14,541 nt of DNA from DATKMG01 sp035541995 (GCA_035541995.1 DATKMG010000282.1:1-14541), one strand, 5' to 3'; positions 1 to 7,789 are shown, counted from the first letter of the stretch. Translations and numbers: made by a program. The notes: generated from the sequence alone by a model not told the origin.

Positions 1-301
1 CGACTCTCCTTGAAACCGGCAGAAGGATTAATGAGATTAGAAGAGCTGCCAAGAACCCATGAACGACCTTCCTGACTTTCGATCCAAGAAACCCAGCCAC
101 ATTTTCGATAAGCACGAGGAGCAAGGGGAGGCCAAAAGTGAGACCGGCCACAACCCATCCTATCTCAGCCGGTTCTGAGCGGCGAGCTGCCAGAAATCCC
201 GGGTTTTGCGTGACCAGGCCGAAAAGGGGTTGAGCAACGGCAAAAGTGGAGAGGACAAAAAGGTCGACGGTGTCTTGGATGTGGGGGAATCTCAGGTGCA
301 T
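1..301 (-). CDS. N-terminus of an integral membrane protein, possibly sulfatase-like (partial)
   Basis: An open frame starts at an ATG (299-301, read leftward) and runs off the window after 100 codons, so only the N-terminus is visible. It encodes three hydrophobic stretches, at about residues 13-30, 48-75 and 81-98, with charged segments between them, which marks an inner-membrane protein. The pattern of a short amphipathic start, DLFVLSTFAVAQPLF, then AARRSEPAEIGW, resembles the membrane-embedded N-terminus of some membrane-anchored sulfatase/alkaline-phosphatase superfamily proteins. That is recognition from memory and the catalytic part is outside the window. An in-frame TAA 33 bases upstream of the ATG leaves this as the only standard start. 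The gene is divergent from nadA and has a plausible promoter at 329-357. I am confident it is a real gene, much less so of the family. Confidence 0.7.
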   Translation of the reverse strand, partial: MHLRFPHIQDTVDLFVLSTFAVAQPLFGLVTQNPGFLAARRSEPAEIGWVVAGLTFGLPLLLVLIENVAGFLGSKVRKVVHGFLAALLISLILLPVSRRV

Positions 302-328
302 TTCAGAGTCGAAAGGAACTTCTCGCTG

Positions 329-357
329 ATTTTACCGGGAAAAAGCCACTGAGCCAA
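329..357 (-). promoter_or_regulatory. Putative sigma-70 promoter for the leftward membrane-protein gene
   Basis: On the minus strand TTGGCT (352-357) and TAAAAT (329-334) are separated by 17 bases, close to the sigma-70 consensus. The predicted start of transcription lies about 20 bases before the ATG at 301. It sits back to back with the nadA promoter. Confidence 0.5.
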
Positions 358-400
358 TTGTTTTATTGCGGAGAATCCTCCCCCCTTCGCAGCTCCAAAG

Positions 401-428
401 TTGGGAAATCCCGCAGATGAGTTATAAT
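401..428 (+). promoter_or_regulatory. Putative sigma-70 promoter for nadA
   Basis: TTGGGA (401-406), a 16-base spacer and a perfect TATAAT (423-428) face nadA. Because this lies inside the longest open frame for nadA, which begins with TTG at 366, it supports a later translation start at 480 or 489. Confidence 0.55.
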
Positions 429-488
429 AGGCTTCGGAACCCGCTTGTGGGTAACGGAATCCAGCTGGATCGTTCGGGGATGACACAT

Positions 489-1544
489 ATGCATCTTGTT
501 GCCGAAAGCGTCGAAGGCACTTTTCAGCTCTTGCGGGAGAAGCTTGCCGGTATTGTCCCCGAATTTGAGTTGCGATTGAAGGCTGAGTTGATCGTGGAAA
601 TAACTCGGCTGAAGGAGGAGCGGAATGCCGTTATTCTGGGTCACAATTACATGGAACCTGCCCTCTACCATTCTGTCCCCGATTTCTGCGGCGATTCCCT
701 GGAACTGAGCCGCAAAGCCGCCCAAACCACAAAGGATCCAATAGTTTTTTGCGGGGTCCGTTTCATGGCGGAAACGGCTAAGATCCTTAACCCGCAAAGG
801 ACCGTGCTTCTGCCTTCACTCGAAGCGGGATGTTCTCTGGCCGGCAGCATTACAGCCGAAGATGTGCGGGACCTTAGACGGCAATATCCCGGAATTCCGG
901 TAGTCTCCTACATAAATACTTATGCAGACGTGAAAGCCGAAAGCGATATTTGCTGCACATCCGGTAATGCAGCCGCTGTGGTGGAGTCCCTTCATTGCGA
1001 CACGGTTATTTTTCTGCCCGATGAATATTTGGCGTCGAATGTAGCCCGCGAAACTGGAAAGCATATTATTTTTCCGACAAAGCATCCCGTCAGGCTTGAA
1101 GACCGAAAGGAAGACCTGGAATTCTCGATTATCGGCTGGCGTGGCAAGTGTGAAGTCCACGAAAAATTTACCACTGACGACATCCGGAGAATTCGCAGCC
1201 AATTTCCGGATGTCCTCGTCCTGGCCCATCCCGAGTGCAGCCCCGAGGTTACCGCCGCAGCTGATTTTGCAGGAAGTACCACTGCAATGATTCGTTTTGT
1301 CGAAAACTCCAAAGCAACTCGCTATCTGCTCTTGACTGAATGCAGCATGGGGGACAACATCGCCGCCGAAAACCCTGACAAGGAAATGCTCCGCCTTTGC
1401 AGTGTTCGGTGTCCACACATGAACCAGATCACCTTAAACGATACTCTGCATTCGCTGTTGTACAACCGGTACCAGATTGAGATTCCAGAGGATATTCAAA
1501 CTCGGGCCAGAAAGGCAGTTGAACGGATGGTGGCCATCGGGTAG
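489..1544 (+). CDS. nadA: Quinolinate synthase NadA
   Basis: NadA is a cytosolic [4Fe-4S] enzyme that condenses iminoaspartate (made by NadB) with dihydroxyacetone phosphate to give quinolinate in de novo NAD synthesis. The 351-residue product matches the usual NadA length. By alignment with E. coli NadA from memory, the three cluster ligands are C115 (EAGCSLAG), C221 (GWRGKCEVHEKF) and C308 (RCPHM). Other family signatures are GHNYMEP near residue 51, YINTYADVKAESD near 141, CTSGNA near 156 and HPECSPEV near 247. I chose the ATG at 489 because GGGGA (476-480) sits 8 bases upstream and because the promoter at 401-428 would make starts at 366 or 417 untranslatable; ATG 480 is the alternative. 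No nadB or nadC is in the window. lipA follows on the same strand after 131 bases with no clear terminator, so co-transcription is possible. Confidence 0.96.
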   Translation: MHLVAESVEGTFQLLREKLAGIVPEFELRLKAELIVEITRLKEERNAVILGHNYMEPALYHSVPDFCGDSLELSRKAAQTTKDPIVFCGVRFMAETAKILNPQRTVLLPSLEAGCSLAGSITAEDVRDLRRQYPGIPVVSYINTYADVKAESDICCTSGNAAAVVESLHCDTVIFLPDEYLASNVARETGKHIIFPTKHPVRLEDRKEDLEFSIIGWRGKCEVHEKFTTDDIRRIRSQFPDVLVLAHPECSPEVTAAADFAGSTTAMIRFVENSKATRYLLLTECSMGDNIAAENPDKEMLRLCSVRCPHMNQITLNDTLHSLLYNRYQIEIPEDIQTRARKAVERMVAIG

Positions 1545-1675
1545 GGGTCTCCGTCACAAGCAAGGACGGTCAAACGTAGCAGGGTGCATGTTGTCCTTCA
1601 ATCGATATCAATGTCTAAGCAAAGATAGGGATGGATTATCTGGGCGGTCTAATCTCTTGAGGCCGGTTTTGATTT

Positions 1676-2590
1676 ATGACTTTAGCAAACTCTAGTATCC
1701 GCTTTTCCCGCCACCCCGCATGGCTGAAAGTCCGCTTCCCCGGTGGAGATAACTATCATGAGCTTAAGAAATTGGTTCGCAGCCATAGCCTCCATACCGT
1801 GTGCGAAAGTGCCAACTGCCCCAATATTGGAGAATGCTGGAACAAGGGGACTGCCACCTTCATGATCCTGGGGAATATCTGTACGCGTCACTGCGGTTTT
1901 TGTGCTGTGAAAACCGGTAGACCACAAGGTTATGACCTGGAAGAGCCTCTCCGTGTCGCAAGAGCCGTTGGGTTGCTTCGGTTGCGCTACGCGGTAGTGA
2001 CTTCTGTAGACCGCGACGACCTGGAAGATGAAGGATCATATGTCTTTGCTCAAACGATCCTTAAGATCAGGGAACTGAATCCTGGAACTAAGGTGGAGGT
2101 TCTGACCCCGGACTTTAGACGGTCGTTTCGAAACCTGGAAACGGTTACTGCCGCTAACCCGGACGTTTTTGCTCACAATCTGGACACGGTTCCCAGACTC
2201 TTCCCCAAAGTCAAACCAAAGTCTTCTTACCAACATTCACTGGATCTGCTGCAGAGAGTGAAAACCTGTGCGCCCCAGGTCAAAATCAAGACTGGCTTCA
2301 TGCTTGGACTTGGAGAAGAAGTCGAAGAAATCTATCGAGGGATGGACGATCTGGCAGCTGCCGGAGTAGACATTCTCACAATCGGTCAGTACTTGAGGCC
2401 TTCGCTAAAGCATCTGCCATTGCTGAAACACTACCATCCGGATGAGTTTCAAGAATTGAAACGAGTTGGAGAAGCTAAAGGCATTCCTCACGTGGAAGCA
2501 GGCCCGCTGGTCCGCAGCTCGTACCATGCTCAAGAGCAGGTTGAGGGTCTTCTCGGGAGTGCCCCGGCCAATCCGTTTCCCCTGATTTGA
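1676..2590 (+). CDS. lipA: Lipoyl synthase LipA (radical SAM)
   Basis: LipA inserts two sulfurs into octanoyl groups on the lipoyl domains of 2-oxoacid dehydrogenases or GcvH, using one radical-SAM cluster and one sacrificial auxiliary cluster. All ligands are visible in the 304 residues: the auxiliary-cluster motif CESANCPNIGEC (C43, C48, C54), the radical-SAM CX3CX2C motif CTRHCGFC (C69, C73, C76), and the C-terminal RSSY (280-283), whose second serine completes the auxiliary site. Family signatures VVTSVDRDDL (107-116), VEVLTPDF, HNLDTVPRL, KTGFMLGLGE and LTIQYLRPS-like ILTIGQYLRPS are all present. The segment after DRDDL reads EDEGS rather than the more usual P-D-G-G-A-type sequence, a minor deviation. 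No strong Shine-Dalgarno is close; GAGG at 1660-1663 is 12 bases away. No lipB is nearby. It converges with the RlpA gene, leaving 25 bases. Confidence 0.97.
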   Translation: MTLANSSIRFSRHPAWLKVRFPGGDNYHELKKLVRSHSLHTVCESANCPNIGECWNKGTATFMILGNICTRHCGFCAVKTGRPQGYDLEEPLRVARAVGLLRLRYAVVTSVDRDDLEDEGSYVFAQTILKIRELNPGTKVEVLTPDFRRSFRNLETVTAANPDVFAHNLDTVPRLFPKVKPKSSYQHSLDLLQRVKTCAPQVKIKTGFMLGLGEEVEEIYRGMDDLAAAGVDILTIGQYLRPSLKHLPLLKHYHPDEFQELKRVGEAKGIPHVEAGPLVRSSYHAQEQVEGLLGSAPANPFPLI

Positions 2591-2615
2591 GGCAGCGTTT
2601 GCCCAAATCTATTGC

Positions 2616-3353
2616 TCAGTGGTCCAATCGGACGATAAACCCTTCAATCCCCTGTTTCTTTAAGTCTCTCAAGGCAATTGAAGCCTGCTCGTAAGACGTA
2701 TATTCACCGGCATAAACTCGATACAAGACCCCGTCCACCGATTGGTACTCTCGAATCGACACGGAGTTGAATCGCTCCAAGAGCCGATTCCTCAAGTCGG
2801 TCGCATTTTGTTCCTGCCGGAATGCCCCTGCCTGAATTGTCAGAGGATACGGATTGGCTTGAGTTTCAAGAATATCGAGCCGGACTCTGGCCGAACCGGG
2901 GCCAACCATCCTGATTTCCTGAGCTGCCGCATAGGATAAATCGATGATCCGGTCTTTTACAAAAGGACCACGATCATTGATCCGGACCTTTACGCTTTTT
3001 CCGTTCTCCAGATTATTCACTTTTACCAGAGTGTCAAAAGCCAGAGTCCTGTGAGCCGCTGTTAATGCGTACTTATTATAAATTTCGCCGTTTGAAGTCC
3101 TGCGCCCGTGGTATGGATCTCCATACCAAGAGGCAATACCCACACGCTCATCTTCTGGAAGCGTGCCAGCAGCGACCGTACCCGTGGGTAGCTGAACCGC
3201 CACCCGCTTGCGGTGGCAGGCCGCGGTTCCCATGAGCAACAAAAAACCGACAATCAAAACGGATGAATAGTGACAAAAGTGCCGGAGGCTTCCTTTCGGA
3301 ACTTGCAGCACCGTGCCCCCCAACTTGAAAAACTTTGCAGGAGAAAGGGTCAT
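2616..3353 (-). CDS. rlpA: RlpA-family septal lipoprotein with DPBB and SPOR domains
   Basis: RlpA proteins are outer-membrane lipoproteins that act at the division septum; studied members are lytic transglycosylases that cut naked (peptide-free) glycan strands. The 245-residue product has a hydrophobic segment (about 32-45) ending in GTAAC, giving a probable lipidated C46; this lipobox is weak because it lacks Leu at -3. A double-psi beta-barrel follows (about 71-160) with GIASWYG, GRRTSNGE, TAAHRTLAF and INDRGPF; E90, H101 and D127 match the conserved catalytic-site residues. A SPOR peptidoglycan-binding domain ends the protein (about 170-243, starting LTIQAGAF). The ATG overlaps the TGA of the preceding gene (ATGA, 3350-3353), so translation is probably coupled. 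It is the last gene of a kinase / small wHTH protein / RlpA cluster. Confidence 0.92.
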   Translation of the reverse strand: MTLSPAKFFKLGGTVLQVPKGSLRHFCHYSSVLIVGFLLLMGTAACHRKRVAVQLPTGTVAAGTLPEDERVGIASWYGDPYHGRRTSNGEIYNKYALTAAHRTLAFDTLVKVNNLENGKSVKVRINDRGPFVKDRIIDLSYAAAQEIRMVGPGSARVRLDILETQANPYPLTIQAGAFRQEQNATDLRNRLLERFNSVSIREYQSVDGVLYRVYAGEYTSYEQASIALRDLKKQGIEGFIVRLDH

Positions 3354-3682
3354 TTATGTCTTCGGTCTTCCTTGACGGCAAGAATCTTCTGCCGCCGATC
3401 TTCGATCAGTCTATTTTCGATCAAGGTATCGATCACCATCTTCCTTGACACTTCTAGAAGTTCCACGATTTCAGCGATGCTCTTCTGGTGGTTCACAAAC
3501 AAATTACAGATGGTCATCTTCCTCTTGGCAAGCGGATCGAGGCGATAGAGGTCGTAGTCCTCGGGTTGGGGCATGGGAAAGGGGGTTTCTCGGGTCTGAA
3601 ACTCCGGTTTCGGTTCGGTGAGATTCTCCGTTTCTGGTGGTTCCCAAAGCTTCCTAATCGCTTTGAAGAGTTTGGATTCCAT
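3350..3682 (-). CDS. Small hypothetical protein with a predicted winged-helix region
   Basis: I do not recognise this 110-residue protein. Its first 45 residues are rich in Pro and Glu (EPPETENLTEPKPEFQ and similar) and look disordered. Residues about 50-97 are helical and read like a helix-turn-helix: an IAEIVELLEVS helix, a short turn, then KMVIDTLIENRLIEDRR, ending in a basic tail. It has no signal peptide or membrane segment, so it should be cytosolic. It lies 23 bases after the histidine kinase and its TGA overlaps the rlpA ATG, so the three genes are probably one transcript. A DNA- or protein-binding regulator is a reasonable inference, but it has no phosphoacceptor receiver domain, so it is not a classical response regulator. 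Confidence 0.75.
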   Translation of the reverse strand: MESKLFKAIRKLWEPPETENLTEPKPEFQTRETPFPMPQPEDYDLYRLDPLAKRKMTICNLFVNHQKSIAEIVELLEVSRKMVIDTLIENRLIEDRRQKILAVKEDRRHK

Positions 3683-3705
3683 GAGGCAATCTGAAAAGGC
3701 CAGTT

Positions 3706-5499
3706 CTAAGAGGCGAGAGGCAGAGTAAAAGAGAACGTACTACCTTCACGGAGTTTGCTCTCTACCCAGATCTTCCCGCCATGGGCCTCCACCATTTGTT
3801 TGACGATGTACAAGCCCAAGCCGGTCCCGCGAATCCTTCGAGACGACTCGTTCCTGATCCGATAAAACTTCTTGAACAAATTCGGAATTTCTTCTTCCGA
3901 AATTCCAAACCCCCGGTCAGTGACTGAGACGGTCATCATTCCATTTTGAGGATCAGCAACTGCTGAGATGGTGATTTCATTGTCAGGTCCAGCATACTTG
4001 ATGGCGTTAGTGATGAGGTTGTCAAGAATCTCATGTAGCCGCAATTTGTCTGCCCTGACCTTGGGTAAAGAATCCCGAAGGTCACGCTTAAATGGACACT
4101 CATGTTGATGGATGGCAATGAGGTTTTCTACCGCCACGGTGAGTTCCACGTTTTCGAGGTTCAGTTCGATGATTCCGGACTCTATCTTTGAAATAGCCAG
4201 CGTGTCTTCAATAAGCCGCGCCATCATTCGAGTCTGGGAAATGATTTCCTGGAGAATTGTCCCCCAGTTGTCGGCAACCCGGTCGGGGCCATCCATCAGG
4301 ATCTCGGCATACCCGGAAATGACTGTCAAGGGGGACTTCAGATCGTGAGAAATAATATGCAACAAATCAGATTTAAGATTGCTGAGCTTTTTCAGTTGCT
4401 CGTTGGCCACATTGATTTGCCCGAATAGCCAGGCATTGTGGAGCGATATAGAGGCCAAGTTCGCCAGCGCTTGACAGATGCCCACTTCCTTCTGGCTGAA
4501 CGAACAGCGAAACCCGAACTTATTCACGACAATCAGTCCGACAATATTATCCTGGGCAATCAGCGGTATCACCAAAAAAGGGGTAGATTCGCTGGCCCGA
4601 AGCTGATCGGCTACGTGACGAGGAAGAATGCTGCTGTCTAAATGATAGGTCACAGTGGCTTTGCGGGTCAGCATAGCTTCAGCCAGTTCGGGATGCTCGC
4701 TAATCTTGATGCTGAAGACCGAGTAGTTCTTGTTCTCGATGCTGGCTTTACTGTAGTAGCGTCTGAGCGTAGCTCTTTCTTGATCCTGCAGCTGCATGAG
4801 GCCAAGGCGGCAATCCGGAATGATATCCATCAACCGGTAAGCCAACCGATCTATAATCGAGTTTAACTCCAGGGAGGAACTCAGGTCCTTGCTGGAGTCC
4901 AGCAGAAGCCCTAACTCCTTCTGTCCCTGATTGACTTCCGTGAAAAGTCTCGCGTTTTCTATTGCAATTCCGATTTGACCAGCTATGGTTTGCAAGGCCG
5001 GATATTCCGCGTCGGAGCTGCTCCCCTGTTCACTGGCCACGTACAGGATGGCATAGGGTTGGCCAGCTATCTTGATTGGGACGTAGACTTCGCGAACCGG
5101 CTGCCCAACCAGAGTGTCCTCCAAGTTATCTCCCGATACCGTGATTGCCTGGATTTCTCCTGTTCTGGCAGCCTTACCCAGGAAGCCTTTGTCCAAACTC
5201 TTGCGCAGACCAGCGGGGATTGTCCCGCTGAAATCCCCAGCTTGAGATTTCAGCACGACATCATTGAACTGGTAATCGATCTGGAAAATAGCAACATGCC
5301 GGAAACCCAACGCAAAGTGAATCGCATCTCCGGCCACTTTGTAAGTCTCCTCCTGGTCTAAGGCTGACAAGACCACCCGCCCAATCTCGTTGAACAGATT
5401 CAGCCTGCGAGACAATTCGGCTTCCAGGGAGAGATTGTTGGCAGGTCCTGGAGAATCAATTTTTGTATCGTTCACGCGGTCCAGACTCTCTCGTCTCAA
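3706..5499 (-). CDS. Soluble sensor histidine kinase with two GAF domains
   Basis: The protein (up to 597 residues) has no membrane segment. It contains two GAF sensor domains (about 33-187 and 200-360), a coiled linker, a HisKA dimerisation domain and a HATPase_c domain. The H-box is HIISHDLKSP with phospho-acceptor H385; the N-box is LDNLITNAIKYA (about 492-503); G1 is DRGFGIS (D528), the F-box is LFKKFYR (541-547) and G2 is GTGLGL (558-563), so the kinase core looks intact. It should autophosphorylate in response to a cytosolic cue. No receiver-domain protein is encoded in the window, so its partner is elsewhere. The first codon is TTG with no clear Shine-Dalgarno; a GTG at 5473-5475 with GAGAG about 10 bases upstream is an equally good start. 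A likely promoter is at 5623-5652. The downstream wHTH and rlpA genes are closely packed. Confidence 0.93.
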   Translation of the reverse strand: MRRESLDRVNDTKIDSPGPANNLSLEAELSRRLNLFNEIGRVVLSALDQEETYKVAGDAIHFALGFRHVAIFQIDYQFNDVVLKSQAGDFSGTIPAGLRKSLDKGFLGKAARTGEIQAITVSGDNLEDTLVGQPVREVYVPIKIAGQPYAILYVASEQGSSSDAEYPALQTIAGQIGIAIENARLFTEVNQGQKELGLLLDSSKDLSSSLELNSIIDRLAYRLMDIIPDCRLGLMQLQDQERATLRRYYSKASIENKNYSVFSIKISEHPELAEAMLTRKATVTYHLDSSILPRHVADQLRASESTPFLVIPLIAQDNIVGLIVVNKFGFRCSFSQKEVGICQALANLASISLHNAWLFGQINVANEQLKKLSNLKSDLLHIISHDLKSPLTVISGYAEILMDGPDRVADNWGTILQEIISQTRMMARLIEDTLAISKIESGIIELNLENVELTVAVENLIAIHQHECPFKRDLRDSLPKVRADKLRLHEILDNLITNAIKYAGPDNEITISAVADPQNGMMTVSVTDRGFGISEEEIPNLFKKFYRIRNESSRRIRGTGLGLYIVKQMVEAHGGKIWVESKLREGSTFSFTLPLAS

Positions 5500-5622
5500 A
5501 TGTTAGACGGTTCTGTTTCGTTGCAATCGGGAACTCAGTCTCTGCAGGCCCATCTTCGGGAGTCCTGAAATCTCCACTCACCTGCTTATCTTGATCCATC
5601 CACCCCTTAAGAACTGAGAATT

Positions 5623-5652
5623 AGTATAAGTCATCCATCCAGGACAATTCAA
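5623..5652 (-). promoter_or_regulatory. Putative promoter for the histidine kinase cluster
   Basis: On the minus strand TTGAAT (5647-5652) and TATACT (5623-5628) are 18 bases apart in the 163-bp gap before the kinase. The predicted leader is more than 100 bases. A 9-base direct repeat, TGGATGGAT on this strand, occurs in the spacer (5633-5641) and again 39 bases further (5594-5602). Confidence 0.4.
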
Positions 5653-5662
5653 CCTGTCGGAC

Positions 5663-7411
5663 CTAGTCTTCAACTTCCCTCATGAGAAGACTCTCCAACC
5701 TCTCCAGCTTATCGGCATCTGCCAGCTTGTTCACTTCTAGTTTTAGAAGGACATCCCGGTCCAAGGTCTTTTTAACTCTAAGCAAGTCACCATCCCGTTC
5801 CAGAGTAATCACAGCCTGAGGGTTGGTACCTATCAGGCTTCTGGCTTTGATTAAGTCATCAGGCTTCACTAAACGAAAATCGTCAATTGCAATGAGCTTG
5901 TCTCCGATCCGAAATGGCGAGCGCCCTTTTACGCCTTGCTTGGCCAGGCGGACGATCCGAAACGATTCGGAAAGAGAGAACCCCAAATTCGGCATTTCCG
6001 ACCGCAGCAAGACCAGGCCGTATGGCTTGAGGAGCTCCGAGCAGAGCTCGGGACTCGACCCGCCCTCCAGGAACCTTAAGAGGCTCTTATACCCTTTGTC
6101 AGTCTGCGATCGCCTTAGCAGCTCGATCTCAATCCGATCGGATTCCCGGGCACTCCTATATGTGTCTTTAATGAAATCGAAAACGGATACAGGTCCCGTC
6201 GGCCTGAAACTGAGCGAGAGATCAATAAGAAAACCTACGAGAATCTTGCGCTGCATGGACCCAATCTGCGAGGGGGCGGGACGCTTGTTAGGGCGGACGG
6301 TGAGAAAGCGATTTCCATCTGAATCGTCTGGTTCGCTTGCGAATCCTCTAGCCATTGCATCCAGGAACTGATCGCGCGATATAGCTCCAGTCTTCAAGAG
6401 AACTTTCTGGGTGAGGTATTCCCGCAGGCTAAGCGTCACGTCAGAAACTGGCACTGAATCAAGATAAGGAAGATAACATTGCATCATAGCCACAGCTAAC
6501 CGGTATCGGAAGAGTTCCAACGTTTCACTTGGGAGCTCGGTTCCTAAAGGAGCCGTTAGAGCCAGGAACTTATCTTCATGTAAAGAAACCTCTTTAACCT
6601 TCTTCCGATCCGTGTGATCTCCAAGCAGGACTACAAATGAAGGTTGGGCCTGCCACTCCTGGCTGGTTTTGCTGAGGTATTTGATGGTTTTTTTCAAATC
6701 ACTTAGGGTCGCTTCGGACTCCAGTGGCCACCCTTTCTCAACGGCAAGTACCATCGGCATGCTATTGACGGTTGTCCGAAACTCATTAGCCCTGCCAAGA
6801 TAAAAAACCGTACTCTCTCCGGAAAGCACCTCGTAACCGTCTGGACCCAGTTTCTGAGCCGGCGAGATAATCTTCCATCCCAAGGGCACTTGAAAATGCA
6901 CTTCAGCAGAAGGGAGGATCTCCCCCTCTGTAATCAGAAAATCTCTGGAACTAATCAATCCCCTGCTCTCGTCCATATGACTCAAATGGAGCGGGCTTGG
7001 GAGAGCTTGGAACTGAAGCTCATACGTGACCCCGAATTCTCGAGTATCATTATTCTCGAAGGTCAAACTACTTCCTTCAACCTCGAATGGCACGGTATCT
7101 CCATTCAAGTCCTGAAGGTCGAGATCACTCAGCCGAACCCGATCCGTTTCCAGATCATTTGCTTCGCCAGGCAGCCGAAGTACGAATTTCCCTTCTGGTA
7201 GGCCATGGACAACAGCTTTGACTGCGATGCGTCTTTTAGCAGGTTGAAACACTCCAATTTGATATGTGATCTGGAGATCTTCGGGCAAGCCAGGACTGGA
7301 AAGAAGCCAAACTACGCCCAAACCAATCAGGCTAAACCGAATTAAATACCTTCTTTGGGGGAGAGAAATCCAAAGTGACGGCCGGCCGTGATTTTCTAGC
7401 CTCCATCTCAT
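5663..7411 (-). CDS. Secreted peptidase-M61-like protein with C-terminal PDZ domain, active site apparently lost
   Basis: From the ATG at 7411 the product has 582 residues; a TTG at 7453 would add 14. A basic start and hydrophobic segment (about 22-40) form a signal anchor or signal peptide, so the rest is probably periplasmic. The order of segments follows the M61 (glycyl aminopeptidase) family: an N-terminal beta region with HLSHMDESRGLISSRDFLI and VPLGWKI (about 142-180), a helical middle with SLREYLTQKVLLKTGAISRD (about 328-347), a QRKILVGFLIDLSL stretch (about 387-400) resembling the M61 KGALVALLLDL motif, and a PDZ domain (about 475-551). Where the zinc motif HExxHxW should precede the Glu-containing helix, it reads AVAMMQCYLPYL (306-317). 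The only HE pair (LHEDK) is not a zinc motif. The family assignment rests on motif memory. It follows the PilZ gene by 66 bases, or 24 if TTG 7453 is used. Confidence 0.8.
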   Translation of the reverse strand: MRWRLENHGRPSLWISLPQRRYLIRFSLIGLGVVWLLSSPGLPEDLQITYQIGVFQPAKRRIAVKAVVHGLPEGKFVLRLPGEANDLETDRVRLSDLDLQDLNGDTVPFEVEGSSLTFENNDTREFGVTYELQFQALPSPLHLSHMDESRGLISSRDFLITEGEILPSAEVHFQVPLGWKIISPAQKLGPDGYEVLSGESTVFYLGRANEFRTTVNSMPMVLAVEKGWPLESEATLSDLKKTIKYLSKTSQEWQAQPSFVVLLGDHTDRKKVKEVSLHEDKFLALTAPLGTELPSETLELFRYRLAVAMMQCYLPYLDSVPVSDVTLSLREYLTQKVLLKTGAISRDQFLDAMARGFASEPDDSDGNRFLTVRPNKRPAPSQIGSMQRKILVGFLIDLSLSFRPTGPVSVFDFIKDTYRSARESDRIEIELLRRSQTDKGYKSLLRFLEGGSSPELCSELLKPYGLVLLRSEMPNLGFSLSESFRIVRLAKQGVKGRSPFRIGDKLIAIDDFRLVKPDDLIKARSLIGTNPQAVITLERDGDLLRVKKTLDRDVLLKLEVNKLADADKLERLESLLMREVED

Positions 7412-7477
7412 GCAACGGCTCAAATGACTGCTCTTGAAGAGTCGATGACTCAAGCCTGGAATGGCTTTTCAGGCGAT

Positions 7478-7789
7478 TTATGTTACTACCCAGTTTTGGA
7501 CGGGTCCAACAAATTGAATCCCGATTTTGGTCTTTCTGTCAGTGTCGTCGATCCAGATACCTTTCACTACAGCCTCACCCTTGAACTTCCCTTGTGAACC
7601 GTTAATGGTAACAATGCTTCCAACCGTTAACTTATGTGAAACAATCAGGCAAGCCCCGTGTTTGCTCACATTTTCCGTAGTCGTTTCTTCCCGAAATTGG
7701 ACGTTGTCGACGTCAGTCCCTTCTAGAACAACGGGCAGTGTCAGAGCGATTCTCGGTTCGATTCGTTTTACTTTCCAGATATCGATCAT
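7478..7789 (-). CDS. PilZ-domain protein, predicted c-di-GMP binder
   Basis: This 103-residue protein is essentially a single PilZ domain. The two c-di-GMP contact motifs are present in the right order and spacing: RxxxR as R9-IEP-R13 and N/DxSxxG as N40-V-S42-K-H-G45. Beta-strand segments such as LPVVLEG, GACLIVSH, VGSIVTI, FKGEAVVKGIW and TKIGIQFVG make up the barrel. Stand-alone PilZ proteins act as cytosolic c-di-GMP receptors that alter partner proteins in motility, secretion or envelope processes. It is immediately upstream of the M61-like gene, probably in one transcript. A perfect minus-strand TATAAT lies 55 bases upstream (7844-7849). A strong AAAGGAGGGG (7814-7823) lies 24 bases before the ATG, too far for a normal ribosome binding site. 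Confidence 0.88.
   Translation of the reverse strand: MIDIWKVKRIEPRIALTLPVVLEGTDVDNVQFREETTTENVSKHGACLIVSHKLTVGSIVTINGSQGKFKGEAVVKGIWIDDTDRKTKIGIQFVGPVQNWVVT

Noticed and set aside
292..486. 64-residue minus-strand open frame between nadA and the left gene
   Set aside because: It crosses both predicted promoters and overlaps the start of the membrane-protein gene in another frame; composition looks non-coding.
816..1418. 200-residue open frame on the minus strand inside nadA
   Set aside because: It is antisense to a fully conserved NadA coding sequence and has no recognisable domain or start signal; it is a by-product of codon use.
1551..1569. Possible terminator after nadA (CCGTC/GACGG)
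   Set aside because: Only a 5-bp stem with a 9-base loop and no T-run.
2591..2615. Possible bidirectional terminator between lipA and rlpA (GGCA/TGCC)
   Set aside because: Four-base stem and no T-run; too weak to call.
5823..6371. 182-residue plus-strand open frame inside the M61-like gene
   Set aside because: Ser/Arg-rich shadow translation with no domain features, opposite a gene whose own frame has family motifs.
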